From positions 27,064,865 through 27,128,864 of the forward strand of contig NC_092464.1 of NCBI RefSeq assembly GCF_047495875.1: 64,000 nucleotides of DNA. The letters are read 5' to 3'. The notes beneath the pieces are model-generated. The model saw only the letters and a list, made by a program, of their open reading frames with translations. It did not search any database and was not told where the DNA came from. Numbering within the stretch: position 1 is the stretch's first letter; every line of letters begins with the position of its first letter. The stretch comes from Pithys albifrons albifrons. Lineage: Eukaryota; Chordata; Aves; Passeriformes; Thamnophilidae. This document shows positions 61,464-64,000 of this stretch, piece after piece. The position numbers and the translations under genes are program-made.

Positions 61464-64000
61464 GTAGGGATTTTCCGAGTATCAACATCAAATAAAGGAT
61501 CAAATGCCTTCTCTTACAGAATACAAATGTGTTGCTCAAAATCCCTAGAAATTACAGTCTTTGAGAACCATCTGGACCCACATGTTATGCAGAAGAGGAG
61601 AAACACAAAGGAAGTACTGATTAATTTTAATGTAGAGTGAAAAGACTTGTAATTAAATTCAGTTTTATTAAGTTATTGGTGTTAGTAGCTCAAATCTTAC
61701 AGGCAGGTGTTACTGCCCAGATTTCTCCAAAGTAGATATTCTTTCTACATTTTGAAAACTGATTGGATATATTGATAACAACAGTAAGCTTGTAGATTTG
61801 GCACTGACTTCTTTCATGGACATCCCTTCTAAGCAATACACTATATTAGTTTAGTAATTCTTACCATTAATGATTTGAAGTTTTATATTTTTATATGCAT
61901 AAATACATCTTGTTTGTGGCAGTTTAAGCAATTTTGCCTTATGTCATGAAAAGCAGAGCGAGACCTTTTTATTAATGTTTGCTCAATACACTTTCACCCA
62001 TAAGGGCTTTAATTTTTATCTGGGTGGCTATGTGAGAAAATTCTTGTTTATCTGAAATGAATTAACAATACAGAAATCTATTTTTTCACACACTCAGTGA
62101 TTGCTTTTACTATGAATAGAGAGCAGGAAAAGGAGATGGTTAAAATGTCTCAAAATGTTATCTACCACTCTTCTGTTGCCTTTCAAGGGCCATAAATTGT
62201 TCACAAACGTCTCTCTCTAATTATTTGAACAGAAGATTTAGATGATAGACAGCTTTAGTTAAGTGAATATAGAATTCAATCAAAATAAAGAGGCAGCATG
62301 TGTCCATATCACTAAGTAGTGCATAGACTTAGTACTGCTCTCTCCACAGAAGTTATTTGTTCACAGAATTATTTGCTGTCCAAGAAGAGGGATGAATTTG
62401 CTTTCAGTGTGGCATTTTCATTGTGTGTAGAAGCACACTAATTGGAAGAGTGTTTTTCTGATATTTGCTCTAAAATGCAAAAAGCAAGTGACATATGCAC
62501 AGATTTCCCATTTCATAAATAAAGGAAAATTGATGGATGAAAACCTATAAGGGGAAAAAAACCCAAAACCAAAACTCTAAAAACACTCAAGTAACCTGGA
62601 AAAATGAAAAAAAAAGAAATCTAAAAAATATAAACAATTCAAGCATTCATACCAGTATTTCCTATAATGAAGCCTTAAAGAAAAATTGTGCTAATGAAGA
62701 TTTTATATCAATCCCATATAATGCTGGTCTCTTCTTAATGTTCCGTAATGTTGAAGACTCCACTAGCTCTTCAGCCAAACTGCCCTTGTACTTCATTATC
62801 CATTGTGTTTATATTTTCTTTTTTTATTATAACTTATTTTATTGCTGCTATAATTGTAGTCCATTACTCACAGTCCTATCCACCCATGCATGGAGAACAC
62901 ATTTTTTTTTACTTATCACAGTACCAATCTTTCAAAATCCTGATATGCACATTTACTACTGAGACTTATTTTAAGTGTATGCAAACTACCTCCGGTTCAG
63001 GAAGTCCATCAATTGAAAATAGTTAAAGGTTGAGGAGGTTTGGGATGTGTCATCTTTTCTCGTGCTTGCTTTCTCTGAGATTCTGTTTTTGACAGAAAAA
63101 TATGATAACAGGGAAGATGGACCTTTGAGATCACACACTCCTTTCCATTCCAATTATATGTAACTTTGAATATATTACTGTAATCCCTCTCAACCACCTT
63201 CTTTCATTTAGGTTTATTAGATCATTTTTTTTTTCAGTAACTAGGTCATATATTGTAGAACTTGGTCATTCTCTTCTCTGTTGCAGGCAGAGACTACATA
63301 GACTGGTTCACATCTCCCTTGAAACATGTCTCAGAAGAGAGCTCTGTAGTTCAGCTGAGCTGAATGGAGCAGAAAAATTTCTTTTCATTTGATAGACTGT
63401 CCTCATGTTTATTTATTCCATTATGCAGGTTGCCTTCTCTGCAATGATATGGCACTACTGTCTTGTATTGGGTTTGTGATCCTCAAAAGCCCAGTTCCCT
63501 TTCTTCTGAAGAAATGTTACCCAGCAGCATTTGTGCAGTTGATTGTCTTGCATTTACCTTCATAGAAATTAATTTTACTCTTTTGAGATACAACCTATTT
63601 GGGGGGCGACGGGGGAGTGGGGGGTCGGGGGGTGAGGGTGAGAGAGGGGGTGTTTTTGTTTTTGTTTGGGTTTTTTGGTTCTTGTTTTCTTTTAATTCTC
63701 ACTCTGTCCCAAATTTATCTGCAGTCATCTTGGTGTCATTGGTAAATGAAATAAGGCAACTTTGTATTCCTTCAGAAAGATTGCTAATGAAAATACTGAA
63801 GAGTATCATAATATTTAGAATGCTGCTTAACACAGTTTTATGTGTGAAAAAACATTCTAGATTGAGCAGTCCAACCTGTTTTGCTGCTAGAGAATAGAAA
63901 TTTCATTCAGAATCCCACAGCTTGTTTACGGGAATATTTTGCAAAACGTAAGTTAACAGATTAAAGTCACAGAATTTCTACTACTTCTCTCCTATCCATA
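61464..64000. other. AT-rich unique sequence, no gene recognised
   Basis: Open frames of 141 and 144 codons (62537-62962, 63463-63897) have low-complexity translations and no motif; the second is driven by the G-rich tract. No RNA gene or interspersed repeat is recognised. Confidence 0.5.
63601..63650 (+). repeat. G-rich tract with G-quadruplex potential
   Basis: Six G runs (G6, G5, G6, G6, G3, G5) are separated by loops of 2 to 7 bases within 50 bases, well above the usual four-run quadruplex pattern. It continues into a T/G tract (TTTTTG units, GGGTTTTTTGG) to about 63690. Confidence 0.93.

Noticed and set aside
62537..62962. 141-codon frame near the right end
   Set aside because: Lysine/asparagine-rich then F/Y-rich translation typical of AT-rich noise, with no motif.
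63463..63897. 144-codon frame across the G-rich tract
   Set aside because: Its central glycine-rich part is just the translated G-quadruplex tract.
1..64000. CRISPR arrays, operons, tRNA or rRNA genes
   Set aside because: No regularly spaced repeats, cloverleaf-type sequence or rRNA text seen. The DNA is from a vertebrate nuclear genome.

Overview
This is vertebrate nuclear DNA, almost certainly from a bird and probably a passerine. The evidence is seven CR1 LINE fragments, several avian-type retroviral LTRs, an AT-rich low-complexity background, and no prokaryote-like gene density. I recognise no complete host protein-coding gene. The window reads as intergenic or deep-intronic DNA. Its only clearly protein-like reading frames are CR1 reverse transcriptases.

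Layout: 1-16 kb is AT-rich unique sequence with one old CR1 (about 3.7-4.4 kb), one old LTR-like repeat (about 10.0-10.5 kb) and a weak candidate exon on the minus strand (9.81-9.99 kb). A CpG-rich island lies at about 16.66-17.61 kb, preceded by a T/G tract ending in G12 and followed by another LTR-like repeat (17.87-18.36 kb). A CR1 3' end lies at 20.6-21.1 kb. An old minus-strand CR1 (27.0-28.5 kb) is split by a solo LTR. The 31.9-35.4 kb stretch is the densest: a second CpG-rich segment, a CR1 split by a solo LTR with a 4-bp target duplication, a (TATC)n microsatellite and a further CR1 3' end. A young CR1 on the plus strand (38.8-40.15 kb) and its close relative on the minus strand (56.95-58.25 kb) both keep an open reverse transcriptase frame. 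They form an inverted pair about 17 kb apart. Between them are an LTR-like segment (49.2-49.7 kb) and a degraded LTR (53.5-54.0 kb). The last 6 kb holds a composite (CATC)n microsatellite, an AT-only block, a small coiled-coil-like candidate exon (61.39-61.46 kb) and a strong G-quadruplex motif (63.60-63.65 kb).

The most useful observations are: (a) both young CR1 copies share the same in-frame TAG although the frame continues to the normal C-terminus; (b) the two copies form a long inverted repeat that could mediate inversion; (c) the two nested LTR-in-CR1 insertions give a relative chronology; (d) there are two unexplained CpG-rich islands in an AT-rich desert. I did not find a convincing new biological system. 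The candidate exons and islands are hypotheses that RNA-seq and cross-species alignment could settle.
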